The translations under genes were made by a program, and so were the position numbers. A stretch of 9,013 bases of DNA from positions 1-9,013 of the forward strand of contig CALEMZ010000241.1 in the NCBI GenBank assembly GCA_937910975.1. Reading direction: 5' to 3'. Below, piece by piece: positions 1 through 5,951 of the stretch; positions within the stretch are counted from its first letter, which is position 1, and each line of letters opens with the position of its first letter. This stretch comes from an uncultured Pseudorhodobacter sp. (GTDB lineage Bacteria > Pseudomonadota > Alphaproteobacteria > Rhodobacterales > Rhodobacteraceae). The notes below the pieces were generated by a model. The model was not told the DNA's origin and did not search any database. It saw only the letters and a list, made by a program, of their open reading frames with translations.

Positions 1-1
1 C

Positions 2-142
2 GCCGCGATCTTCTTTGGCGAACGCCCCGATGGCTTCATGCTTCTCGGGGCCGCACTCATCATCGGCTCCGGCCTCTACACCTTCGCGCGCGAACGCCGC
101 CTGCGCCAGCGCGCCCTTTCAAAAGCCCCATCCCCAAGGTAA
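2..142 (+). CDS. C-terminal end of a probable EamA/DMT-family permease (partial)
   Basis: The reading frame enters from the left edge and stops at TAA 140-142, leaving 46 residues. They comprise a short loop (FFGERPD), one hydrophobic helix rich in Gly/Ala/Leu/Ile (LLGAALIIGSGLY) and a strongly basic tail with several Arg. A last helix preceded by a 'GE' loop and followed by an Arg-rich cytoplasmic tail is typical of the tenth helix of EamA-type drug/metabolite exporters. The gene is cut by the window, so neither its start nor its substrate can be judged. It ends 47 bases before eno on the same strand, so read-through into eno is possible. It could instead be another polytopic membrane protein, because the family call rests on one helix. 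Confidence 0.6.
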   Translation, partial: AAIFFGERPDGFMLLGAALIIGSGLYTFARERRLRQRALSKAPSPR

Positions 143-180
143 AGACACGGGTAAGAGAGAGCACCATTCGCCCAACCACC

Positions 181-185
181 GGAGG
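181..185 (+). promoter_or_regulatory. Ribosome binding site of eno
   Basis: GGAGG lies four bases upstream of ATG 190, is an ideal anti-16S match and fixes the enolase start. No convincing -35/-10 pair was found in the 47-base gap after the upstream gene, so the promoter may lie inside that gene. Confidence 0.8.
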
Positions 186-189
186 CACC

Positions 190-1467
190 ATGACCACTAT
201 TATCGACATCCACGCCCGCGAAATCCTCGACAGCCGCGGCAACCCTACTGTTGAAGTCGACGTCTATCTCGAAGGCGGCGTCATGGGTCGCGCCGCCGTG
301 CCCTCGGGTGCCTCCACCGGCGCGCATGAGGCCATGGAAAAGCGCGACGGCGACAAATCCCGTTATGGCGGCAAAGGTGTGCTGGACGCCGTGGCCGCTG
401 TGAACGGCGAAATTGCCGAAGAGCTGGTCGGCTTTGACGCGATGGAGCAGGTCGGCATCGACCGCACCATGATCGAGATGGACGGCACCCCCAACAAATC
501 CCGCCTCGGTGCCAACTCCATCCTCGGCGTCTCGCTCGCCGTGGCCAAAGCTGCGGCCGAGGCCTCCGGCCAACCCTTGTTCCGCTATGTCGGCGGCACC
601 TCCGCGCGCATGCTGCCTGTGCCGATGATGAACATCATCAACGGCGGCGAACATGCCGATAACCCCATCGACATTCAGGAATTCATGATCATGCCGGTAG
701 CTGCGGAAAATATCCGCGAAGCTGTGCGCATGGGCTCCGAAGTCTTTCACACGCTGAAAAAAGAGCTGTCCGACGCCGGCCTCTCCACGGGTATCGGCGA
801 TGAGGGCGGCTTTGCCCCCAACCTCAGCTCCACCCGCGATGCGCTTGATTTTATTCTAAAATCCATCGAAAAAGCCGGCTACAAACCCGGCGAAGATATC
901 TACCTCGCCCTCGATTGCGCCGCCACCGAATATTACAAGGGCGGCAAGTACAACATGAAGGGCGAAGGCAAGATCCTGTCCTCCGAAGAAAATGTTGATT
1001 ACCTCGCAGCCCTTTGCGCCGCCTATCCGATCATCTCCATTGAGGATGGCATGGCCGAAGATGACTGGGACGGCTGGCGCCTGCTGACCGAAAAACTTGG
1101 CGATAAAATCCAGATCGTCGGGGATGATCTTTTCGTCACCAACCCGCGCCGCCTGTCGCAAGGCATCGCGCAGGGCTGCGCCAACTCTATGCTGGTCAAG
1201 GTCAACCAGATCGGCACGCTCACCGAAACCCTCGCAGCGGTGGAAATGGCACATCGCGCGGGCTACACCAATGTGATGAGCCACCGCTCCGGCGAAACCG
1301 AAGATGCCACAATCGCCGACCTTGCCGTGGCCACCAACTGCGGCCAGATCAAGACCGGCTCACTGGCCCGCTCTGACCGGTTGGCAAAGTACAACCAATT
1401 GATCCGCATTGAAGAAATGCTGGGCGAAACCGCCGAATTCGCAGGCCTCTCGGTTCTCAGGCGCTAA
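190..1467 (+). CDS. eno: Enolase (phosphopyruvate hydratase)
   Basis: Cytosolic glycolytic enzyme, EC 4.2.1.11, interconverting 2-phosphoglycerate and phosphoenolpyruvate; bacterial homologues can also associate with the RNA degradosome. At 425 residues it has the usual full length. Visible landmarks are the N-terminal EILDSRGNPTVEV, the mobile loop SGASTGAHEA (39-48), the GGEHADN segment (152-158), GDEGGFAP with the general acid Glu205, metal ligands by homology Asp242, Glu285 and Asp312, and the signature MLVKVNQIGTLTET (334-347) with catalytic Lys337. Also present are SHRSGETED (364-372) and substrate Lys388 in QIKTGS. No key residue is missing. The start is set by GGAGG four bases upstream. 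A strong hairpin follows the stop codon. In many bacteria eno neighbours pyrG or ftsB/pdh genes; here it lies between two probable DMT-family permeases, so no functional link to the neighbours is implied. Confidence 0.98.
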   Translation: MTTIIDIHAREILDSRGNPTVEVDVYLEGGVMGRAAVPSGASTGAHEAMEKRDGDKSRYGGKGVLDAVAAVNGEIAEELVGFDAMEQVGIDRTMIEMDGTPNKSRLGANSILGVSLAVAKAAAEASGQPLFRYVGGTSARMLPVPMMNIINGGEHADNPIDIQEFMIMPVAAENIREAVRMGSEVFHTLKKELSDAGLSTGIGDEGGFAPNLSSTRDALDFILKSIEKAGYKPGEDIYLALDCAATEYYKGGKYNMKGEGKILSSEENVDYLAALCAAYPIISIEDGMAEDDWDGWRLLTEKLGDKIQIVGDDLFVTNPRRLSQGIAQGCANSMLVKVNQIGTLTETLAAVEMAHRAGYTNVMSHRSGETEDATIADLAVATNCGQIKTGSLARSDRLAKYNQLIRIEEMLGETAEFAGLSVLRR

Positions 1468-1480
1468 GCAAAACCAAACA

Positions 1481-1511
1481 CCTTTGGCGGGGCAAAGCAC
1501 CCCGCCAAAGG
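1481..1511 (+). terminator. Strong hairpin after eno, probable transcription terminator
   Basis: The arms CCTTTGGCGGGG (1481-1492) and CCCCGCCAAAGG (1500-1511) are perfect 12-bp reverse complements around a 7-base loop, starting 13 bases after the eno stop. The stem is GC-rich and very stable. The bases that follow (CTTGCTCCGCC) contain no T-run, so it is not a textbook intrinsic terminator. It may end transcription with Rho, or protect the eno mRNA 3' end from exonucleases. Confidence 0.7.
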
Positions 1512-1796
1512 CCTTGCTCCGCCAATTCATCTGGTCAAAAACTTCCTCGCCGAAAGCACCCGCCGCAATCAACCCGCGCGCAGCACTGGCAACTATACCT
1601 TGGTCAGTTGCACAGTCAGCCCCGGATTTTTGTTCGAACCGTTTGAACTGGCCCCGTCGAAATTTGACTTTTTGGTTGAAGAACATCTTTGAACCAATTG
1701 AAATATTGTGAAAATTCGAACAACCTAACACACGGCCAATGTATCCGATACAAGATTTCTATGGCAGTGTCGCCACCGCGCCGATATGCCCGCTGC
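1512..1796. other. Intergenic region upstream of rarD, no gene seen
   Basis: Between the eno hairpin and the rarD start I find no convincing gene; the open frames here lack recognisable protein features. From about 1620 onward the DNA is clearly richer in A/T than its surroundings, so it is the likely site of the rarD promoter. TTGACT at 1664-1669 and TATTGT at 1704-1709 are hexamer-like, but their spacing is wrong for a single sigma70 promoter. The segment also carries four copies of TTYGAAC, listed separately. Confidence 0.5.
1633..1721. repeat. Four short TTYGAAC repeats upstream of rarD
   Basis: TTCGAAC (1633-1639), TTTGAAC (1642-1648), TTTGAAC (1688-1694) and TTCGAAC (1715-1721) lie in the same orientation within 89 bases. 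The first sits inside the 8-base palindrome GTTCGAAC (1632-1639). They could be half-sites for a DNA-binding protein acting on rarD, but chance clustering in AT-rich DNA cannot be excluded. Confidence 0.35.
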
Positions 1797-2720
1797 ATGA
1801 CAACCAATAGCCCCATCTCCGCCCTCAAGAATGAAGACAGCCTCGGCGGCTTTCTTTTTGCGCTCTCGGCCTATCTTCTCTGGGGTTTTCTGCCGCTTTA
1901 CATGAAGGCGCTGGCCCATGTGCCGCCGTCTGAGGTGATCGCCTATCGCGTGCTCTGGTCACTGCCGATCGCGATGGCGGTTTTGCTGGTCCAGGGGCGC
2001 ACCGCTGATCTGCGCCGGGCACTACGCACCCCGCGTATGCTGGTCATGAGTGCGGTCGCGGCGCTGCTGATCTCGGTCAACTGGGGATTTTACGTCTGGG
2101 CCATTGGTTCTGGCCATGCGCTCGATGCTGCGCTTGGTTATTACATTAACCCTTTGTTCAGCGTTTTTCTGGGCGCGGTTTTGCTTAAGGAACGGATGCT
2201 GGGGCTACAAAAAGCTGCCGTCGTTCTGGCTGCCCTCGCCGTTCTGGTGCTGACCGTTGATGCGGGCCGTCTGCCCGTTGTGGCCCTTGTGCTGACCCTA
2301 AGCTGGGGCTTCTACGCCTATCTCAAAAAGAAACTTCCCATCGGCCCAAACCAAGGATTCGCGCTAGAGGTGCTGATCCTTTCACCCTTCGCGCTGGTCT
2401 ATGTCATCTACCTGCAAACCAATGGCGCCAGCCATTTTCTGCAAGGGAACCCCGTGGATAGCTGGCTCTTGTTCGGCTGCGGCATCGTCACGGCGGTGCC
2501 CTTGATGCTTTACGCCAATGGCGCGAAGCTTTTGCGGCTCTCTACCATCGGAATCATGCAATATATCGCGCCAACGATGATCTTCCTTACCGCTGTTTTC
2601 GTCTTTGCAGAGCCCTTCGGCACCGCCCGAATGATCGCCTTCCCGATGATCTGGGGCGCCCTCGTGCTCTATTCCGTTGCGATGTTTTCCAACCACCGCA
2701 AGAAGGTCAAGGACGACTGA
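1797..2720 (+). CDS. rarD: RarD-type permease, DMT superfamily
   Basis: Inner-membrane protein of the EamA/drug-metabolite transporter superfamily, RarD branch (the E. coli name comes from a chloramphenicol-sensitivity annotation). Its transported substrate is not established. From ATG 1797 it is 307 residues, close to the family norm, with about ten hydrophobic helices. RarD-like segments are YLLWGFLPLYMK near the N-terminus, SEVIAYRVLWSLP, NWGFYVWAIGSGH followed by LGYYINPLFSVFLG, SWGFYAYLKKK mid-protein, and STIGIMQYIAPT with VFAEPFG near the C-terminus. The frame is open further upstream (TTG 1689, ATG 1761), but those codons would add a polar, Cys/Arg-containing stretch outside the conserved protein. 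No start has a good Shine-Dalgarno sequence, so 1797 is chosen on homology and length. The 3' end overlaps the convergent anmK. Confidence 0.9.
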   Translation: MTTNSPISALKNEDSLGGFLFALSAYLLWGFLPLYMKALAHVPPSEVIAYRVLWSLPIAMAVLLVQGRTADLRRALRTPRMLVMSAVAALLISVNWGFYVWAIGSGHALDAALGYYINPLFSVFLGAVLLKERMLGLQKAAVVLAALAVLVLTVDAGRLPVVALVLTLSWGFYAYLKKKLPIGPNQGFALEVLILSPFALVYVIYLQTNGASHFLQGNPVDSWLLFGCGIVTAVPLMLYANGAKLLRLSTIGIMQYIAPTMIFLTAVFVFAEPFGTARMIAFPMIWGALVLYSVAMFSNHRKKVKDD

Positions 2721-3801
2721 TCTGCCCGCCGCCAATGGCCGCGCGCACCCCCGTCGTGCCGGAGCAAGAGGTGGGCAGCCCCATCGCCACCCGCACCGCC
2801 AAATAGGCAAAGGCCTGCGCCTCCAGCATGTCGCCATCCAGCCCCACCGCCTCCACCGGCACCACATCGCAGCGCATCAGATCAGCCAGCATCGCCATCA
2901 TCACCTTGTTATGCCGCCCGCCGCCCGTCACCAACAAGCGTTGCACCGGGGCGGGGAAATGCTCGGCCCCTTTGGCCACCGCCGCCGCCGCCGCCGCTGT
3001 GAGGGTGGCCGCGGCATCGGCATCCGAAAGCCCCTCCACCGCAGCAAGCAAACTGGTAAAATCATTGCGATCCAATGACTTAGGCGGCATCTTGAAGAAA
3101 TATGGATGCGCCAGAAACCGCGTCACCACCTCAGCATCCGGCGTGCCCATGGCAGCCAATGCCCCGCCTTCATCGCGCGCAAGTCCCAGCCGTGCGGCCA
3201 GCAGATCATCAATCGGCGCATTCGCTGGCCCGGTGTCAAAGGCCAGACAAGCCCCCGGCGCATCGGGCGTGTGATGGCGCGGGTCCACCCATGTCAGGTT
3301 GCCCACACCGCCAAGGTTCAAAAACGCCAGCGGCGCCTCGGCCCCGATCCACTTGGCGCAGGCGAAATGGAAGAAGGGCGCAAGCGGCGCGCCCTGCCCG
3401 CCCATCTCTACATCCGCCGAGCGGAAATCCCAGACCACCGGCAGCCCCAAGACCTGCGCCAGCACAACACCCGAGCCGGCCTGATGCGTTCCCCGCCCGC
3501 CCGGATCATGCGCCAGCGTCTGGCCATGAAACCCCACGATCTCAGCGCCTTCAAACATGCCGAGCACCTGCGCATGGGTGGCTTCCACGACCTCGGCCAC
3601 CGCCTCCACGCCCGCATCACCGGGCCAAAGCCCAAGGCCCGCGCGGATAGCCTCACGCTGCGCCTCGCGGTACTCAAGATAGGCCGTATGCCCAAACTCC
3701 AAAATCCGGTGCCCATCCGTCAGCACCATCGCCGCGTCCACTCCATCCAGAGAAGTGCCTGACATCGCACCCAACGCCCACACCGATCCTGCCTTCAGCA
3801 T
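2707..3801 (-). CDS. anmK: Anhydro-N-acetylmuramic acid kinase
   Basis: Cytosolic kinase (EC 2.7.1.170) that cleaves the 1,6-anhydro ring of anhydro-MurNAc from peptidoglycan turnover and phosphorylates it to MurNAc-6-phosphate, feeding cell-wall recycling. From ATG 3801 it has 364 residues, close to the usual about 370. Motifs in order are GAMSGTSLDGVDAA (11-24, nucleotide-binding), GFHGQTLAH (90-98), DFRSADVEMGGQGAPL (125-140), LNLGGVGN (161-168), AFDTGPANAPIDD (187-199) with the catalytic base by homology Asp189, VTGGGRHN (291-298), and a GLDGDMLEAQAFAYLA segment (320-335). ATG 3801 is preferred over the in-frame GTG at 3822 because AAAGGGGG lies five bases before it and the conserved protein begins just after it. 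An Ala-run near 269-274 is encoded by a GCC/CCG repeat. No murQ or other recycling gene is visible. The gene diverges from tyrS and converges on rarD. Confidence 0.95.
   Translation of the reverse strand: MLKAGSVWALGAMSGTSLDGVDAAMVLTDGHRILEFGHTAYLEYREAQREAIRAGLGLWPGDAGVEAVAEVVEATHAQVLGMFEGAEIVGFHGQTLAHDPGGRGTHQAGSGVVLAQVLGLPVVWDFRSADVEMGGQGAPLAPFFHFACAKWIGAEAPLAFLNLGGVGNLTWVDPRHHTPDAPGACLAFDTGPANAPIDDLLAARLGLARDEGGALAAMGTPDAEVVTRFLAHPYFFKMPPKSLDRNDFTSLLAAVEGLSDADAAATLTAAAAAAVAKGAEHFPAPVQRLLVTGGGRHNKVMMAMLADLMRCDVVPVEAVGLDGDMLEAQAFAYLAVRVAMGLPTSCSGTTGVRAAIGGGQISRP
2979..2997. repeat. CCG trinucleotide run inside anmK
   Basis: About six tandem CCG units occur here. On the anmK strand they read as alanine codons and give a run of six Ala at residues 269-274. 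It could slip without shifting the frame, since the unit is three bases. In GC-rich DNA such runs are common. Confidence 0.6.
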
Positions 3802-3812
3802 CAAAGCCCCCT

Positions 3813-3841
3813 TTGACGGCACCCCGCCGCCCCGCTATACG
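3813..3841 (+). promoter_or_regulatory. Predicted sigma70-type promoter of tyrS
   Basis: TTGACG (3813-3818) and TATACG (3836-3841) are separated by exactly 17 bases, a close match to the housekeeping consensus. Transcription would begin near 3848, giving a leader of about 27 bases to ATG 3875 (about 12 to ATG 3860). The -35 box sits next to the Shine-Dalgarno of the divergent anmK. It is predicted from sequence only. Confidence 0.6.
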
Positions 3842-3874
3842 CGCAGCATATAGATAATAATGCACGAGTGCCCC

Positions 3875-5125
3875 ATGACCTACCATGCAAAATCGGATTT
3901 CATGCGCGTGATGATGGAGCGCGGCTTTTTAGCCGATTGCACCGATTATCAGGCGCTGGACGAAGCTTTGCTCAAAGGCACCTTGCCGGGCTATATCGGC
4001 TTTGACGCCACAGCGAAAAGCCTGCACGTTGGCTCGCTGATCCAGATTATGATGCTGCGCTGGCTACAAAAATGCGGCGGTAAGCCGATTGTCTTGATGG
4101 GTGGCGGCACCACGAAAGTGGGGGATCCGTCGTTTCGCGCCGATGAGCGCCCGTTGCTCTCGCCCGCCCAGATCGATGACAATATCGCGGGCATCCGCCG
4201 TGTGTTCACCAGCTATGTGCGTTTTGGCGAGGGTGCGACCGATGCGCTGATGCTCAACAATGCTGAATGGCTTGATGAGCTGAACTACCTCGACTTCCTG
4301 CGCGATATCGGGCGGCATTTTTCCATCAACCGGATGTTGTCGTTCGAATCCGTAAAATCCCGGCTGGACCGCGAGCAGTCGCTGTCTTTCCTCGAATTCA
4401 ACTACATGATCTTGCAAGCCTATGACTTTCTGGAGCTGAACCGCCGCTATGGCTGCCTGTTGCAGATGGGCGGTTCGGACCAATGGGGTAATATCATCAA
4501 CGGTATCGACCTCACGCGCCGTGTGCTCGATACCCAAATTTTTGGCCTCACCTCGCCTTTGCTCACCACCTCGGACGGCAAGAAAATGGGCAAAAGCCAG
4601 TCGGGCGCGATCTGGCTTAACCCCGACATGCTTTCGCCTTATGAGTTCTGGCAATTCTGGCGCAATACCACCGACGCCGATGTAGGCCGCTTCCTGAAGC
4701 TCTACACCGAATTGCCGGTGGAGGAATGTGACCGTCTCGGCGCGCTGGAAGGCTCTGAGATCAATGCCGCCAAGGTAATCCTCGCCAATGAGGTCACAAC
4801 GCTCTGCCACGGGGCTGAAGCCGCAGCCGCAGCCGAAGCCACCGCCCGCGAGGTGTTTGAAAAGGGCGGCACGGGCGATGATCTGCCCACCTTCACCGTC
4901 ACCACCAACGAACTGGCCGAAGGCGTCTCCATCTCCGCGCTTTTTGTGCGCGCGGGCCTGTCGAAATCCGGCAAAGACGCCAAACGGCTCATTGCCGAGG
5001 GCGGCGCACGCCTGAACGACGAGGCTGTGACAGAGGCCGGCCAGATGATCACAGTGGCAGACCTTGCTCAGCCGATCAAACTTACCGCAGGGCGCAAACG
5101 TCACGCGCTAATCGTGCTGGGCTAG
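3875..5125 (+). CDS. tyrS: Tyrosyl-tRNA synthetase
   Basis: Class I aminoacyl-tRNA synthetase (EC 6.1.1.1) that charges tRNA-Tyr in the cytosol. From ATG 3875 it has 416 residues, full length for the bacterial type. The HIGH-type motif is HVGS (51-54). The tyrosine pocket is formed by YMILQAYD (177-184) and GSDQWGN (200-206). The KMSKS loop reads KMGKS (237-241), a usual tyrosine-enzyme variant. A C-terminal S4 RNA-binding domain spans about 352-396 (FVRAGLSKSGKDAKRLI, then GGARLND). The frame also has an in-frame ATG at 3860 that adds MHECP. I prefer 3875 because the conserved protein starts there and the leader is then of normal length, but neither start has a strong ribosome binding site. 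The spacer to anmK is only 73 bases, so the two genes share a divergent control region. Confidence 0.97.
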   Translation: MTYHAKSDFMRVMMERGFLADCTDYQALDEALLKGTLPGYIGFDATAKSLHVGSLIQIMMLRWLQKCGGKPIVLMGGGTTKVGDPSFRADERPLLSPAQIDDNIAGIRRVFTSYVRFGEGATDALMLNNAEWLDELNYLDFLRDIGRHFSINRMLSFESVKSRLDREQSLSFLEFNYMILQAYDFLELNRRYGCLLQMGGSDQWGNIINGIDLTRRVLDTQIFGLTSPLLTTSDGKKMGKSQSGAIWLNPDMLSPYEFWQFWRNTTDADVGRFLKLYTELPVEECDRLGALEGSEINAAKVILANEVTTLCHGAEAAAAAEATAREVFEKGGTGDDLPTFTVTTNELAEGVSISALFVRAGLSKSGKDAKRLIAEGGARLNDEAVTEAGQMITVADLAQPIKLTAGRKRHALIVLG

Positions 5126-5164
5126 GGAGTTCGAGACGCCAGAAGGGTAGTGTCGGTCAAATGC

Positions 5165-5199
5165 GTATGCACCGCTGCATACCCAAGCCCGCCGGGCTT
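5165..5199. terminator. Two adjacent hairpins between convergent tyrS and the regulator gene
   Basis: GTATGCA (5165-5171) pairs perfectly with TGCATAC (5176-5182) around CCGC, and AAGCCC (5185-5190) pairs with GGGCTT (5194-5199) around GCC. They sit between the tyrS stop and the stop of the minus-strand regulator, where a bidirectional terminator would be expected. There is no T-run after either stem on either strand, so this is a weak call. Confidence 0.4.
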
Positions 5200-5858
5200 C
5201 AGGACGTGATTACCTGTCGGCCGTCCTCTCGCCATTCGGGCAGGCCGCCTTCAAGCCGTCGCGCGTTGAAGCCCTGCTTTCGCAGGGCGATAACCGCCTG
5301 ATGAGCGTAGATGCAGTAAGGACCGCGGCAGTAGGCGACAATCTCGGCGCCGGGGTCAAGCGTGGGAGCTATACGCTCCATCTCGGACAGCGAGACATTC
5401 CGCGCGCCGGGTATGTGACCCATCGCAAATTCATCCGCAGGCCGGACATCAAGGATCGTGACCGATCCTTCGGCCAATCGCGTGGCCAGATCGTTGCGAC
5501 TGAGGGGTTCGAGAGCCTCCACGCCATCTGACATGCCACGCAAAATGCGCTCCACCTGCGCGAGGTTCTGTTCGGCAACGATCCTTAGCAGATCCAACAG
5601 CACAAGCGTCTTCGGATCACTAAGCCGGTAGATCACCGACTTTCCGTCGCGGCGACTGGTCACCAGCCCCGCGCGACGCAACTGCTGAAGATGTTGCGAC
5701 GTATTGGCAATCGCGAGGCCTGTCTTCTCCGCCAGTACTTCCACGCCGCGCTCCCCTTGCGCGATCTGCTCCAGCAACATCAGCCGGGCCGGTGCCGATA
5801 GGGCGCGGGCTACAATCGCATATTCCTCCAGAAGCGCAATTTTGGGACTGATTGACAT
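5199..5858 (-). CDS. ArsR-family regulator fused to a rhodanese domain
   Basis: Predicted cytosolic transcriptional repressor of 219 residues. Residues 10-108 form an ArsR-type winged helix: ALSAPARLMLLEQI, then VEVLAEKTGLAIANTSQHLQQL with the recognition-helix SQHL, then the wing TSRRDGKSVIYRL. Residues about 119-217 form a rhodanese domain with ILDVRPADEFAMGHIPGARN (135-154), the active-site loop YCRGPYC (176-182) and a closing GLPEWR. Canonical metal ligands are absent: no Cys pair in the helix before the recognition helix, and no His cluster in the C-terminal helix of the winged-helix part. The protein's only cysteines are C177, the rhodanese nucleophile, and C182. This favours persulfide or thiol-redox sensing over metal sensing (inference). 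The start at 5858 is backed by GGAG with a 7-base spacer. It is divergent from the hydroxylase operon, with an inverted repeat between them. Confidence 0.93.
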   Translation of the reverse strand: MSISPKIALLEEYAIVARALSAPARLMLLEQIAQGERGVEVLAEKTGLAIANTSQHLQQLRRAGLVTSRRDGKSVIYRLSDPKTLVLLDLLRIVAEQNLAQVERILRGMSDGVEALEPLSRNDLATRLAEGSVTILDVRPADEFAMGHIPGARNVSLSEMERIAPTLDPGAEIVAYCRGPYCIYAHQAVIALRKQGFNARRLEGGLPEWREDGRQVITS

Positions 5859-5868
5859 GGGGCGGCTC

Positions 5869-5897
5869 CAGACATTACATCATTCAAGTGATATATT
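5869..5897 (+). promoter_or_regulatory. Predicted promoter of the hydroxylase operon
   Basis: CAGACA (5869-5874), four of six matches to the -35 consensus, and TATATT (5892-5897) are 17 bases apart. Transcription would start near 5904, leaving a leader of about 48 bases before ATG 5952. The -10 box lies within the inverted repeat 5881-5902, so a protein bound there would block polymerase. Confidence 0.45.
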
Positions 5898-5902
5898 GAA
5901 TG
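5881..5902. promoter_or_regulatory. Inverted-repeat operator, likely bound by the ArsR-rhodanese regulator
   Basis: CATTCAA (5881-5887) and TTGAATG (5896-5902) are perfect 7-base reverse complements separated by 8 bases, giving a 22-base AT-rich dyad. It lies in the 93-base divergent spacer between the regulator start (5858) and the hydroxylase start (5952), covers the predicted plus-strand -10 box, and is 23 bases upstream of the regulator start codon. Spaced ATTC/GAAT-like arms are the kind of site dimeric ArsR proteins use. Binding by this regulator, and autoregulation, are inferred from position. Confidence 0.65.
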
Positions 5903-5951
5903 TATAGCGATTCCCAAGCACCCTGCAAGTCCGGGGGTAGAGTGAGATCAG

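Noticed and set aside
76..750. Long minus-strand open frame opposite the eno 5' half
   Set aside because: It is antisense to a clear enolase, rich in His/Gly/Ala as expected from the reverse frame of GC-rich codons, and has no recognisable domain.
1409..1711. Possible 100-codon gene spanning the end of eno and the following gap
   Set aside because: It overlaps the eno 3' end and runs through the strong hairpin. It has no ribosome binding site or recognisable protein features.
2979..2997. CCG run as a phase-variation switch
   Set aside because: Repeat-unit changes would only add or remove alanines and not shift the anmK frame, so on/off switching is not expected.
3106..3762. Overlapping plus-strand open frames opposite anmK
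   Set aside because: They are Arg/Pro/His-rich shadow translations of the well-supported anmK gene.
4064..5104. 346-codon minus-strand open frame opposite tyrS
   Set aside because: It mirrors the tyrS coding region, and its composition fits a reverse-frame artefact of GC-rich coding DNA. tyrS has all its catalytic motifs.
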